64,000 nt of DNA from the NCBI GenBank assembly GCA_905221605.1, contig CAJNDS010000391.1:62001-126000 (forward strand), read 5' to 3'. A program made the position numbers and the translations under genes. This document shows positions 1-11,367 of this stretch, one piece after another (position 1 is the stretch's first letter; each line of letters begins with the position of its first letter). The notes beneath the pieces were generated by a model, which made no database searches, was not told the DNA's origin, and was given only the letters and a program-made list of their open reading frames with translations. The stretch is from Symbiodinium natans (lineage: Eukaryota > Sar > Dinophyceae > Suessiales > Symbiodiniaceae).

Positions 1-136
1 CTTAAAGGCTTGGGGCTTCGCACCCTGCACCCTACTCAGTTCACCTCAAGCCCACTTTGCCCCTGACCCTATAGACCCCAAACACTAAAACCTAAAATCC
101 CCTACGAAAGGGTTGAGGATTTAGGGTCTAAGCCCA

Positions 137-298
137 AACGAAGCCAGTCGTCTCGCACGCCGCCCGCCATCCGCGTCGCTGGGGCAGAGAGCCAAATGAG
201 GCCACCCCCAGCCGAATAGCCTCAGCAGTCATGGTCGCAGCCAAAGTGTAGGGTTTGCAAACGTGCAAACCGTTCTTCACGAGGGACTCGGCTGCTGC
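137..298 (-). CDS. Internal exon candidate, unknown protein
   Basis: The minus strand is open for about 52 codons and reads protein-like (AAESLVKNGLHVCK near the start, TMTAEAIRLGVASFG in the middle). It is flanked on both sides by telomere-type sequence, as other exons here are. No family recognised. Boundaries are approximate because the splice sites cannot be fixed without transcripts. Confidence 0.4.
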
Positions 299-1012
299 CC
301 CTTATTTTTGGCCCGGTTCACGTAAACCCTTAAGCCCCTCAACCCTTGTGCATCCGGACTCATTGCTGCCGGGGTCTTGCCCCTGAACCCTTTTTGTCAG
401 GGGCCCCTAAACCCTAAACCCTATATGAACCCTAAACCCTAGATCCTAGACCCTACAACTTCAACTTGTTCTAAGGCTTCTGCAAGGCTTTTGGGGTCCT
501 TAAGCACGCTTGGGGTTTTCCAGCTGAGGGTGTCACCGAATATTCATAGGAGGCTCTGAAAAAGATGGTACCGGTTGAAGTGGAGCCGTTATAAATGAGG
601 GGCCCATAGCATATAGAGAACCCCAATCATGAATTCTCAGCATGCGCAGCTGAAAGCCTATACCCTAAACTCCACGCCCCTCTATCAGCATGTAGATCTA
701 CTTCAACGCGGAACCGTCAATCCGAAAACCCGCACATGCCGGCCGAGCATCGTATGCTATGTGCTTTCTCATACCTCAGCACGCGAAACCCCTAAAGCCC
801 CATTAAGTCCCATTCTTGACAACCCTAAACCCTAAACCCCAAAACCCTAAACCTTCAACCTCAGTGTTTCCTAGCCAAACCGGGGGGGCGACCCCCAGCC
901 CTAAACCCTACGATGGCTTAGGAAGACCCAGGTGATTCGGGCCAACTTTGTTTCCACGCAATGCGCTTTGAAGGCCCTAAACCCTGAACCCCAAACCCTA
1001 TACCGCAAACCC

Positions 1013-1127
1013 TGGGCCCTGGCTTCAGGAACTTGAGTTCATGAAGTGGCCGCAATAAGGGTGCTGTGTTCTTTACTGCGCAACCCGTTTCTGGTAACTT
1101 CATGCTGACAGTAGCCGCATCTTTCAC
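1013..1127 (-). CDS. Internal exon candidate, unknown protein
   Basis: Open minus-strand island translating to a plausible segment (KDAATVSMKLPETG, then LRPLHELKFLKPGPR). Telomere-type repeats flank both sides. No domain recognised; the end is estimated. Confidence 0.4.
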
Positions 1128-1527
1128 GACAAAAAAAAGGGGGAGCAAATGCCGAAACCCTAAACCCTAAACCCGGAACCCTTTTGCAACAGGCTTCGCA
1201 CTTAAACCCTAAACCCTAATTAAACCGAAACCCCAACCCTAAACCCTGAACCCCAAACCCTAAACCCTAAACCTCTAAACCCCGAAACCTAAATTGCAGG
1301 GAACGCCCTTTAGGGGTTTAGGGTTTTAGGGTTTTAGGGTTTAGGGTTTAGGGTTTAGGGTTTAGGGTTTAGGGTTTAGGGTTTAGGGTTTAGAGTGTAG
1401 GGTTTAGGGTTTAGGGTGTAGGGAATAGGATTTAGGGTCTAGGCCTTAGGGTCCATCGGGCTACACAAGTTGCTTCAGGTAAGGAAGGGTTCTGCTGAAA
1501 CCTGTAAGACCCAAAACCCTCCAAACG

Positions 1528-1853
1528 CTAACAAGACCCCCGCGGCTTTGACAGCGACTTCCCAAAGCGACAAGCCCTAGACATCCCTAAGCCCACGCTG
1601 ACCCAGAGAGAGAAAGCTACAGCCAAGAACATCGTAGGGTAGTTTGAAGGCTCATATGGGCACTTGAACGGGGACCCCTTATATACCCCAAAAGACCCAA
1701 GGGCCCGTACTTCAGAACCCTTTCAAGAAAGCAAGGGACCACATGAACGGCCTATGCAACTAACCTTAGACAAAAGTCAGATCTGGCACAGCTAAGGGTT
1801 TCTCGCGCAGGGCCAGGCTTCGGCAGGTCGAAGTAGCTCTGAAATTGTGGCTT
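1528..1853 (-). CDS. Exons near a gene 3' end, unknown protein
   Basis: Two open minus-strand pieces: 1800-1853 (FQSYFDLPKPGPARE) and a segment ending in RFGKSLSKPRGSC followed by a TAG stop at 1530-1528. Between them is a telomere-rich stretch plus a fragment shared with 23.27-23.40 kb. Whether both pieces belong to one transcript is unknown. They may form the 3' end of the gene whose ubiquitin-like exons lie upstream at 1.9-2.6 kb. Confidence 0.35.
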
Positions 1854-1939
1854 AGGGTTTAGGGTTTAGGGTTTCGGATTTGGGGTATAGGGTTTAGGGT
1901 TCAATTCTCATGGAGCTGCTTAGGGTTCTCAGGTTCTAG

Positions 1940-2603
1940 GGGGGGGGGGTGGTATGCAACTTCCTGAAGGGGGCCATCACGGCATGCCTGGCACGTCTGC
2001 AAGTATCTGCCCTAAACCCTAAACCCTAAACCCTAAACCCTAAACCCTAAACCCTAAACCCTATTGCCAGGACTCTTGCGTGGGTCCCAGGGGCAAGGTA
2101 GGGGTGAGTGTTATGGAGTTCTGGGGTCTGCAATTCAAGCAGCTGCTTCCACCCCTTCAGGGTGACAGCATCACGGCATGAACCGAACTGCCACATTCGA
2201 TCCCTGCGTCTCCAAGCGTCATGTCATCACGAAGAACCTCGCCTGAGCACGTAATCAGCTTTTTGATCTTCCCCTCGAAGAGTTGCTCGGCCTCTTCTCT
2301 CAAAGCCTTTACCTTACTCACTGGGTTCACAAGCCCCCTAAAAAATGTGCACTTTCGGTTCTATATGGAGTTAGAGTATCCCAAACTTCGTAGCCCAGCA
2401 ACCATGTTCTAAGAAGGGCACCCTTTTTTGGGTTAGTTACTGGAACCCAGAACCAAAAAAGGGAAAAGGGTACCACTGGGCTACTAAGCAAAAAGTGCAA
2501 AGTGTACCCACTCAGCTAGTAAGTTGCTCTGCGAATAGGGGCTCCCGAGCACAGCACCTCGCGGCCACTCATCAAAGCCACCCGAACGGACTTCGAAGGT
2601 CGC
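1940..2603 (-). CDS. Ubiquitin-like fold protein, multi-exon
   Basis: Exon one (about 2545-2603) encodes a beta-hairpin-like start, VRVALMSGREVLCSG, after AG|G. Exon two (about 2158-2337) encodes SKVKALREEAEQLFEGK (helix-like), then VLRDDMTLGDAGIECGSS and VHAVM. Order and spacing match a ubiquitin fold: hairpin, helix, then the loop 'L.dd.tL.daGI..gs.vhavm' typical of ubiquitin-like domains. Read straight through, the frame meets TGA at 2160-2158. A 12-bp direct repeat right at VHAVM suggests that the sequence from there to 1987 is an insert or intron and that coding resumes at about 1974-1940. Function cannot be assigned beyond a ubiquitin-like module; exon junctions are approximate. Confidence 0.6.
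1975..2180. mobile_element. Telomere-array insert with 12-bp direct repeats
   Basis: CATCACGGCATG occurs at 1975-1986 and again at 2169-2180, bracketing a segment that contains a CCCTAAA array (2010-2062). The right copy lies inside the ubiquitin-like coding exon. This looks like a target-site duplication around an insert that now behaves as an intron, or that truncates the gene. Confidence 0.55.
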
Positions 2604-3483
2604 CTAACCTGGGTTTAGGGTTTAGGGTTTAGGGTTTAGGGTTTAGGGTTTGGGGTTTGGGGTTTAGGGTTTTTGGAAGCTCAGGAAAAAGGTATCTTTT
2701 TAGCTGTTTCTAGGAGCTGTAGTACCCCAAAAATGAAAAACCATTCCCAAGAATCCCTATAAGTGAAGTAGGGTATATCCTTCTTGTACCCCCCAAAAGG
2801 ACACCACCAAAATCAAAAAAGGAACCTTACTATACACTCACCAAAAACAGTAATATATACCCTTCTTCAAGTAACTTGAGCTGATAGTGATTGGAGCCCT
2901 GGGAAAATGATCTTTTTTAGCTGCTTCTTAGGAATTATGGTACCCAAAAACGAAAAAAACTATTCCCAAGAATCCCTATAAGTAACCTAACAGTAACATA
3001 CACCCTAAACCCTAAACCCTAAACCCTAAACCCTAAACCCTAAACCCCCTGCTTCAAGTAACTTGAGCTGTATAGATGTTGGTGCCTTGCGTGGTTCTGT
3101 ATTCCCCCGAGGAAGGCTGCCATGAAACGCTCGTGGCAGTCGTGAGGTCCTGATGCCTTAGTAGCCCTAAACCCTAAACCCTAAACCCTAAACCCTAAAC
3201 CCTAAACCCTAAACCCTAAAACCCTAAACCCTAAACCCTAAACCCTAAACCCCAAAAAGGTTAAAGGTTACCTACTCTACTACTAAGGTGCCGAATCTTG
3301 ATCTCCCGGGAGGTCAAGGCCTCACGGAAGTAGCGCACGGCTCCTCTGGGGTTGGCCGATTAAAAACCCTCTGAACAAAGGTTTAGGGTTTAGGGTTTAG
3401 GGTTTCGGGTTTAGGGTTCTAAAATTTACATATAGGGTCCCTTATAAGCCCAAATAAGGAAAAATAAAAGATGTCCCCAAAAT

Positions 3484-4220
3484 CCAACCCAGTCCTGGTT
3501 GCAGAGCTCCTGCCGGGAGCTCCCCAGACGAGGGTATGGAGAAAGATCCATCTTTCGACTTCTGCAGTCCTTCAGACAACTCTTCAGTTTCGGGGTTTCG
3601 GGTTGAGGGTTTGGGGTTTAGGGTTTAAGGTTTGGGTTTAGGGTTCATGTTTGAGGGCCTAGGGTTTGGGTTTAAGGCTTAGGTCCTTCAGACAAGAGAA
3701 AAGAGACCCTCTGGTGACTCTCTTGCAGGAAAACCGCCAAGGTGTGCCGCAAAGTACACAGGTCTGCTGTGCCCAGCTGAGCATAGGTGTGCCTCACTCG
3801 CGCCGAGCACCCCTCCACCAAAGCTAAGAGTTCCTCATCCTCTGCAATGATGCGCTGTATGCCCTCCAAGTGGTTGCTGGTGACATCCAGGATTTCCTGT
3901 GGGCTGGTGAACATCACCTGCAGCTTGAAGGTCATCTGCATAAGCTCAAAGAGTTTCCCCATGGATTGTTCATTCAGCCTCATCGTGGTGTGTTGCGTCA
4001 GTTGCTGGAACACCTTCTTCCAAGACCCCAGCGAACCGAGGTCATCTTGGGGCTGGAGCATCGTGTCGATCATGCTCGGCGCAAACATATTCCGCACCAA
4101 CTGGGCCATCGCTTTTTGGGCCTTGTCCGCGGGCACCTGCATCGAAACCATTCGCTTCCAGAGGACGTAAAGCATCTCTCCGCCCATGTTCAGGTAGAGA
4201 ATCGGCTTGGCCATGAGCAT
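3484..4220 (-). CDS. OSCP1: OSCP1 (organic solute carrier partner 1/NOR1) homologue, N-terminal half
   Basis: The minus strand reads like OSCP1: LYLNMGGEMLYVL near the start, then TTMRLNEQSMGKLFELM, DVTSNHLEGIQRII and HTLAVFLQESHQRVSFLL. These correspond in order to the conserved N-terminal half of animal OSCP1, known as a cilium/flagellum-associated protein. Likely start is Met at 4220 or 4214; an in-frame Met at 4265 gives a longer N-terminus unlike the family. The frame is interrupted at about 3683 by a 116-bp insert. Past the insert it continues as LQKSKDGSFSIPSSG and ALQPGLGW (to about 3484), again aligning with the family. The C-terminal half was not found. Exon candidates at 3.07-3.35 kb are open but do not resemble OSCP1. 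Confidence 0.8.
3567..3695. mobile_element. Telomere-array insert (introner-like) inside OSCP1
   Basis: The 13-mer GTCCTTCAGACAA is present at 3567-3579 and 3683-3695. Between the copies lie degenerate TTTAGGG repeats (3597-3680). Removing one copy plus the insert restores the OSCP1 frame and homology. In the gene sense the predicted intron starts GACCTAAG and ends CTGAAG before G, a GA-AG intron of the kind reported for dinoflagellates. Confidence 0.7.
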
Positions 4221-4849
4221 TCCGGAGGTCATGACGAGGTCAAGCTTTCCAAGCGGATGCTGCAACTAAAGCGCTGGAAGGCAAAAAACAACTTCCCAAA
4301 ACTTGCTGGGGTAAAACTGGTTTAGGGTGTAGGGTTTAGGGTTTAGGGTTCGTCTGGCTCTTGTGCTGCTGGGCACATGAGGGCTTGAAGCTGTACGACT
4401 CTGGGACGGGACTGAAAACATCCCCAGGCCGGGGGTTTAGGGTTTAGGGTTTAGGTTTAGGGTTTAGGGTTTAGGGCTTAGGGTGGGGCATTTTGGGATG
4501 TTCCCCCTTGTACTAACCCTTAAGAGGGATTTAGGGTTTAGGGTTTAGGGTTTAAAGTTTAGGGTTTGGATGGTTAGGAGACCCCGGGCCCAAAAACCCT
4601 ACATCCCAACACCTAACCGCCAAAACAGCAAACCCGCAAACCACCCAACCCCCCAACCCCCCCAAAACCCTAAACCCTGAACCCTGAACCCTGAACCCTA
4701 AACCCTAAACCCTAAACCAGAGGCCCAGAGTCCACCACCCAGAGCCCAGAGCCCAAACTCTGATGTTGGATCCGCTTTCGCGGGTTTAGGGTTTAGGGTT
4801 TAGGGTTTAGGGTTTGGGGTTTGGGGTTTGGGGTTTTGGGGTTTAGGGT

Positions 4850-6478
4850 TGGGGACATCCCGCCCTACACTCTTTGGGCGGTGCCGCGCCTCAGCCATGA
4901 CGCCAAATCTTTCGCGAATAGGGGTTTAGGGTTTAGAGTTTAGGGTTTAGGGTTTAGGGTTTAGGGTGGCGCGCGACTTCAAGATCAATTGTCGGGTCTC
5001 TCTGTGGAGGGGTAAACCCCCCTGTGCCTGTGCCGATAAAACCCTAAACGCAGGGTTCGGATGGGGAGAGGCTGGGCGCAAGGCTGTGAAACTCGCTTGT
5101 CCACTTCGAGATGAGTACTTATAACCCTAACGCTACTTATAACCTACTTAGGGGGGTTAGGGGACTTGGGGGGGGTTTATAAGTACAGGATGAGTACCCT
5201 GAACCTCCATCAATTTGCGCGGCTTCCGTGTAAGGTTCAGGGATTGGGATTCACAGGCTTTGGGCTTTCGGGTTTCAACCCTAAACCCTAAGGTACCTAA
5301 TTCTCTCACTCCCTACTACGAACCAGTCAGTAGGACAACTGGACAACCGTCAACGTCAAACATGCCCCGTTGGCCCTCAAAAACCCTAAAACCCCAAACC
5401 CTAAGCCCTAAACCCTAAGGGTGTAGGGCTCAACAGCCCTGAGCTCGAAGCCCTCAACCCTAAGCTGGCCCTCAAAAAACCTAAGGAAAAGGGCTTCGGG
5501 TTTCGGGTTTAGGGTTTAGGGTTTAGGGTTTAGGGTTTAGGGGCTCATACGTAAGCCCTAAGCCCTCAACCCTACGTCCCTCTGAACTCCGAAACCCCGT
5601 GAGGGCGGGATGCAGCTTGTAGCAGTAGTTCGCCTCGACGCCACAACCTTGATGCTCAGCCGGTTTGGGGTTTAAGGTTTAGGCTGTTTAGGGTTGAGGG
5701 TTTAAAGGTTGCTTGTGGTTTAAGGTCCCAGGGCCTCTAGGTCTCTAGGTATTTAGATTCTTCTTTTTTACGCGGGGAGGACCAATGAACAAAGCCGAGA
5801 CCCTCAATCCAAAACCCCCTGCCTCAATGGGGCCCTGTGAGGGCCCCTTTTTGCCGTTGTGAGGGCACCTTTGCCCTACCTCGATGTAAGGACTAGGGTT
5901 GTACATCTACCCTCAACGCTCCTGCACCCGAAACTCCAAGCGAAGCCAAAAAAAACTCCGTGGCCCCACCCTCTGGGTAGCTGTTAATCCCCACACCTTA
6001 CACCCTCTACCCTAAACCCTAAACCCTAAAACCCGCCTAAACCCTAGAAAACCCTAAACCCTATTTAACCTGGTGGCTGCCTGTGTGGGATCTCTCTTGG
6101 GGTCCCCCTAAGCCCTGCCTAGAAAGGACCAAGTGGTAACATCCTCAACAGCCGAAGGTGAATTCCGTACCGCTCATAAGCCCTATAAACCCGAAACCGC
6201 AGCCCCAAACGTAAACCCTAAACCCTAAACCCTAAACCCTAGCCGCAGGGCGTCCAAAACGTGCTGTCAGAAACTCACAGCTCAAGCAGCATTCTCTCCA
6301 GCCCGAAAACCTTTTTGCAACTGGACTGTGGGTCCTCAAGCCTAAACCCCTCTAAACCCCTAAACCCCATACCCCATACACCCTCAACCCTACACCCTAA
6401 AAGGCAAATCGGCGCGCGCCGAGGCGCCTCCTCCCGGAGCGCTGTCCAGCGGGAGCCGAGGACGCTCGAAAGTCGTCT
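4850..6478 (-). CDS. Series of unidentified minus-strand exon candidates
   Basis: Open islands between telomere arrays: 6403-6478 (TTFERPRLPLDSAPGG), 6255-6315 (VFGLERMLLEL, then a GTGAGT donor), 5595-5662 (GVEANYCYKLHPALTG), 5055-5117 (LISKWTSEFHSLAPS) and 4850-4921 (RERFGVMAEARHRPKS). None matches a family I recognise. The last could contain a start Met and may belong to the gene upstream of OSCP1. Linking them into one gene is not supported by phase checks. Confidence 0.35.
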
Positions 6479-7552
6479 TCGAAGGTTAAGGTTTTGGGTT
6501 TTGGGTTTTGGGTTTTGGGTTTTGGGTTTAGGGTTTAGGGTTTAGGGTTTAGGGTTTAGGGTTTAGGGTTTGGGGTTTCGGGTTTAGGGTTTCGGGTTTA
6601 GGGTTTCGGGTTTCCTGGGTAGGCTTGGGGGCCCTATATAAATGCACTCTCTATGGCTGTGTAAGGACTTTATGCAAAATCAGGGGTAATCAACATGACA
6701 ACAGTACGTTCAAACCTGCCCCTGTTTAGCATTTAGACTAGTGAGGAGGGGGTTTAGGGTTTCAGTTCTCTTGGTACACTTCTCGAGCGATGTGTGCGGG
6801 GGCGGTTTAGGGTTTAAAGGGGGTTGGGGCCGTGAACCCTAGAAACCCTCAACCCTGTAAACCCAAAAATCCTAAAAACCAGCGTCTACGCATGACATTC
6901 TGAGGCCTATTGTGCTTCGTGCTTTGCAGTTCTAACTCCAACAAGAACCAGACTTAGAAGTGGGGGTACCCGAAACCCGAATCCCGAAACCCGAGACTCT
7001 AAACCCTAAACCATAAGTACCCATGAACCTCCAAGAAAGGAGTTCCTAGACCCAGGAGCAACCTAGGAATAGAAAGGGCGCACTTTTGGGTTTCAAGGGG
7101 ATGATAGATCAACCCCAAACCCTAAAAAAGGAAATGAGGGCCCACTCCGAGTCCGAGTTTCGTGTGATCGCGGCTTTGCGACTCGTCGCTTTGCGGTTTA
7201 GGCAGGGCCACGGTTAAGGGTTAAGGGCTTAGGGGTTTGGGGGTTAAGGGTCTGGGGCTTAGGGCTAAGGGTTTAAGATCCAAACGGCGTCAAAATGGAA
7301 CAACTCCTTGAGCACTTCTTCAACCCAAAAGCTTGCAACCCCCAAAGCCCGGCACTAAACCTTCAGCTCCGAACTCCATACGCCCTAAACTCAACAAACC
7401 CTCTAAACCCTTTAGGGTTTAGGGTTTAGGGTTTAGGGGCTTAGGGTTTAGGGTTTAGGGGATTAGGGGATTAGGGCTGTCAGTGCCTGCTGGCCAGGCG
7501 TGGCGCAAGGCACCTGAACTAGGGTTGATCATGCGGCTTGGGGTTTAGACAG

Positions 7553-7802
7553 GCTTTATAGGGTTTAGGGTTTAGGATAGGGTTGATATAGGGTTTGTTA
7601 TAGGGTTGATATAGGGTTTACATAGGGTTTATATAGGGTTGATATAGGGTTTATATTAGGGTTTATATAGGGTTTATGTAGGGTTTATATAGGGTTTATA
7701 TAGGGTTGATATAGGGTTTATATAGGGTTGATACAGGGTTGATATAGGGTTTATATAGGGTTTATATAGGGTTGATATAGGGTTGATATAGGGTTGATAG
7801 GG
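7553..7802. repeat. 11-bp minisatellite derived from the telomere motif
   Basis: About 20 tandem units of GTTTATATAGG or GTTGATATAGG. The unit is the telomere 7-mer with an inserted ATA-type tetranucleotide. The minus-strand open frame through it (NPI-STLYK-type) is a repeat artefact. Confidence 0.85.
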
Positions 7803-8124
7803 TTTAGGGTTTGTATGCTTTGCAGGGTTTCTTGGATTTATGAAATTTACAGGCTTTATGGGGTTTATGCGGACCCCGTTTGAAGGGCTTGCAAGGGACC
7901 TCGCCCGGAACAATGGGAATGGCCCGAATTTTGCCTCTTAGGGAATGGGGCTTAGGGTTTAGGGTTTAGGGTTCGGGGGTTCAAGGTTTAGGGCATAGGG
8001 CTTTGCACCCACCATCCGTGTACACACGGGCCCACCCTCCATCTGGTGGGTCAATATCACTTAAGCGCAGCACCCATTACTCTAAACCCTAAACCCTAAA
8101 CCCTAAACCCTACCTAGTTATGGG

Positions 8125-9927
8125 ACCCTTAGGGACAGTGCGGAAACTTCTTGTTGCGCCGTGACCTGCGAGGGGCCCCAGAGCAAGAACCCTAAACCCT
8201 AAACCCTGAGCTCTAGGGGTTTTACCGCGGACCCCTTCAATTGTACCCATGGGTTTGGGGACCCTTTTTGAAAGAGATCCTCAACGGGAATATACGGGCC
8301 ATAATCGGAGTCAGGAGCATATGCAGGAAACCTCTTATGGTACGACCTTAGGGGCTTCTTACAAGGTGACGCACTACATAGGGCGCGCAAAAGGGGATCC
8401 TGGTTTAGAGAACTACTCATGGCCCTGAATTCGGGAATGTTAGGATCCTTGTCGCAGCCTGAGGAAGGGGTAACAGAGTCTCTGGGCGCAATCCACCCTA
8501 AGAACCCTTTTGCAGCCCTAAACCCTAAACCCTAACCCTAAACCCTAAATCCTAAACCCTAAACTCTAAACCCTAAACCCTAAACCTTGAAAACCCCTTT
8601 TTTGAAGTCGACACTTGCTGAATTTCCGGTGCAACCCTAAGCCTGCAACCCTCCACTCCCCCTCAAGCCCCATCGATACCCCTGCCGCCTTTCCTCCTCT
8701 AAAACTCGAAACATGTCCCCCCCTAAACCCTAAACCCTAAACCCTGAACCCTAAACCCTAAACCCTAAACCCTGAACCCTAAACCCCAAACCCCAAACCC
8801 TAAACCCCAAACCCCAAGCTCTAAACCCTGAACCCTAAACCTCAAGCTCTAAACCCTAAACCCTAAACCCTAAATCCCCAAAGCCATAAGGGGCCAAAAG
8901 GCAAGAGATTGGGAGCCCGTTGCCATCCAGTGCGCTCCTAAGGTTTAGGGTTTAGGGTTTAGGGTTTAGGGCTTAGGGCTTACATGTACGAGTCTGAAGT
9001 TGTCGGTTTGCAGCTTTTGGTTGGGGAGGCTGAGCCCCAAACCCCAAACCCTAAACCCTAAACCCTAAACCAGTTAGGGGTATTCAAGGCGTGGTGGTTT
9101 TGTTGGCTGGGAGAGGAATTAGGGAAATAGAGGTTTTAAGAGTTTCCAGGGTTTGCGATTTCTGGGATCCAAAGGTTTTGGGTTTAGGGTTTGACTTTCG
9201 GTGTTGGAAAGAAGTGATGTTCAGAGCTGTGCTCGGCCCTTCCCAACAGACCGACTTCGAACAGTAGGAATACATTTTTGGGGGGGTGAACAACTTTGGG
9301 GGGGTTTGGGTTGGAGACCCTCGAAACCCTCAGACCTAAACCCGATGATTGCTGGCAAAAGTGTACTTGCAACTTCGTGAAAGGAGATCGCTAGGGGGGG
9401 GGGGGTTAGGGTTTAGGGTTTAGGGTTTAGGGTTTAGGGTTTAGGGTTTAGGGTTTAGCCCCTTGTTGAACTCGGATCTGAGCTGCAAGCCGGACAGCAC
9501 AAAGTCCTAAACCCAAACAAACCGAAACTCTAACCCTAAACCCTAAACCCTAAGCCCTTAAGCTCCGAGAAGCCCCAGGATCTTAAGCCCTTTTACATCC
9601 AGGCCTCGTATCTCTTAAGCCCTAAACACCTGGACCCTAAGAACCCGAAACCCTGAAAACCCTAAACTCCCTAAGGCTCCTGAAGCCGGCCAGAATCTTA
9701 AACCCTGAGCTCCGAAACCCTGAGAACCCTACAACTTTCAAAGCGCCCCAAACTCTTAACCCTAAACTCCTAACCCTAAACCCTAAACCCCAAACCCTAA
9801 ACCCGAAGACCCGAACACTTTTAACAAACTGGTTCAACGTCGAGGCGCCGTCGCCCCCGCGCCCAAGGTTGGAAGCACCTCCATCGGGAGCTGGTTCAAC
9901 AACAATGTAAGATAAACTCAAGACTTA
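8125..9927 (-). CDS. Series of unidentified minus-strand exon candidates
   Basis: Open islands: 9826-9927 (SYIVVEPAPDGGASN, then STLNQFVKS), 9461-9507 (DFVLSGLQLRSEFNK), 8984-9037 (SLPNQKLQTDNFRLVH, ending at a GTAAGC donor), 8640-8718 (DMFRVLEEERRQGYRWG) and 8125-8178 (QVTAQQEVSALSLR). Each is flanked by telomere-type arrays. The protein is not recognised; joins between islands are inferred only from shared strand and spacing. Confidence 0.4.
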
Positions 9928-10034
9928 CCCTAAACCCTAAACCCTAAACCCTAAACCCTACTGTAAACCCCTAGGGCTTAGGGCTTAGGGGTTCCGAGGC
10001 CAGAATTTCGAAAATCGGGGTTTCGGGTGTGGTG

Positions 10035-10520
10035 GCGGATGTGTGAATCGCAGCCCGAGAGCCCCAGTGCGGCAGTTCTCAGATTACAGTTTTGTGAATT
10101 CTAGTTCATGGTTGGGATAATATTAGAATTTTGGTTTTTCATATTCCTTAGAGGGTTTAAGTACCCCTCAACATGTAAAATGGTACCCAACTATGACAAA
10201 GAATTCCCTAACTTGGAAGTTCAAGGTACTTACAACCCCAATTATAGCGGCAAAAGGGCACCACCGGGCTACCAAGGCTTCGGAAACTAACTGTGTTGTT
10301 TTGTCATTTAATTTCCATTGAACCTAGTGCTGAGCCGGCTCTTTTTCCTTTACAAGGAAAAGGAGACATACAAAATGATCTCAAAGCACAACCCACGGAC
10401 CCCAAACCCTACAAATGTTGAACACGGCCGGATTAGCCTCCCCCGCCACATTTCCGATGGCTGCGAGTCTCTCCTTTGGACTGGCGTGGGGGCCCAAATG
10501 ATAAATGTTCAGCCTCTGGG
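10035..10520 (-). CDS. Exon candidates, unknown protein
   Basis: The exon at about 10417-10518 follows an AG|AGG acceptor and reads [16 protein letters not shown] and [16 protein letters not shown]. It ends at a donor whose intron starts GTAGGGTTTGGGG. A second island at 10035-10090 reads [18 protein letters not shown]. No family recognised. Confidence 0.45.
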
Positions 10521-10565
10521 GTGATGCAGGAACAGAACAACATATGACAAAGACAAAGAAAAACA

Positions 10566-10592
10566 ACTATATATATATACACATATATATAC

Positions 10593-10646
<54 letters not shown>

Positions 10647-10725
10647 GTGTATGTGTATGTGTATATATGTATGTGTATGTGTATACATGTATGTGTATGT
10701 GTATATATGTATGTGCATGGATGTA
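10566..10725. repeat. TATATG/TGTATG microsatellite
   Basis: Tandem hexamer array (GTATAT changing to GTATGT). Open frames on both strands here are low-complexity artefacts (YVYVYV / HIHIHI). Confidence 0.9.
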
Positions 10726-11059
10726 TGGGGCCAACTTGTCAAAAAGCCTTTTGAGCTCCAGTCTTACCAGTGATGAACTGGCGTTGTTTCCTGTCCGCGT
10801 TGCACGCGGCAGTTTTTGAGGTTGAGGGTTTGGGGTTTAGCAGGGAACGCAGGGTTACTACCCGTAAACCCTTTTCGCAACAGGACTCCGATACTAAACC
10901 TTAGACCCTCAAGCCTGAACAAGAAACACACCTTCATCCCAAGACCCTAAACGTCAGGGCGCTAAGCCTTCAGCGTGGAGCATTGAACCCCGAACTCCCT
11001 CAATCCTAAACCCTAAACCCTATACCCCACTAGCCCCCAAATCCTAAACCCTCAACCCC

Positions 11060-11367
11060 CATATGAACCCTCGAGCCTTTTTGGGCTGCCAACAGTCCTT
11101 GGGATTGTAGTAATTCCCCCCGATTCAAATCCCCATCTAAGGACTGCTAGTACATGGGGAACGTGCCGACCCTAAACCCCCTAAACCCTAAACCCTAAAC
11201 CCTAAACCCTAAACCCTAAACCCTAAACCCTAAACCCTAAACCCTAAACCCTAAACCCTAACCCTAAACCCTAGCTGTAAGCTTCCGAACTTTCTGGGCT
11301 GCCAACATGTCCTCGTCCCGCACCCCCTTGCCCCGGTGGGCATCCACGACCATAGCTGGAGACCTGG
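11060..11367 (-). CDS. Exon pair across an introner-like intron
   Basis: The first exon (11291-11367) reads MVVDAHRGKGVRDEDM and then LAAQK. The next piece at about 11060-11077 reads ARGF. An 18-bp near-identical direct repeat (17/18), CTTTcTGGGCTGCCAACA at 11290-11307 and CTTTtTGGGCTGCCAACA at 11077-11094, brackets a CCCTAAA array. Read on the minus strand, the predicted intron begins GTTCGG and ends CAAAAAG before GCT, so GT and AG both come from the duplicated target. Product unknown. Confidence 0.5.

Noticed and set aside
3787-4325. Plus-strand frames of 127 and 151 codons over OSCP1
   Set aside because: The minus strand matches OSCP1 over its whole conserved N-terminal half.
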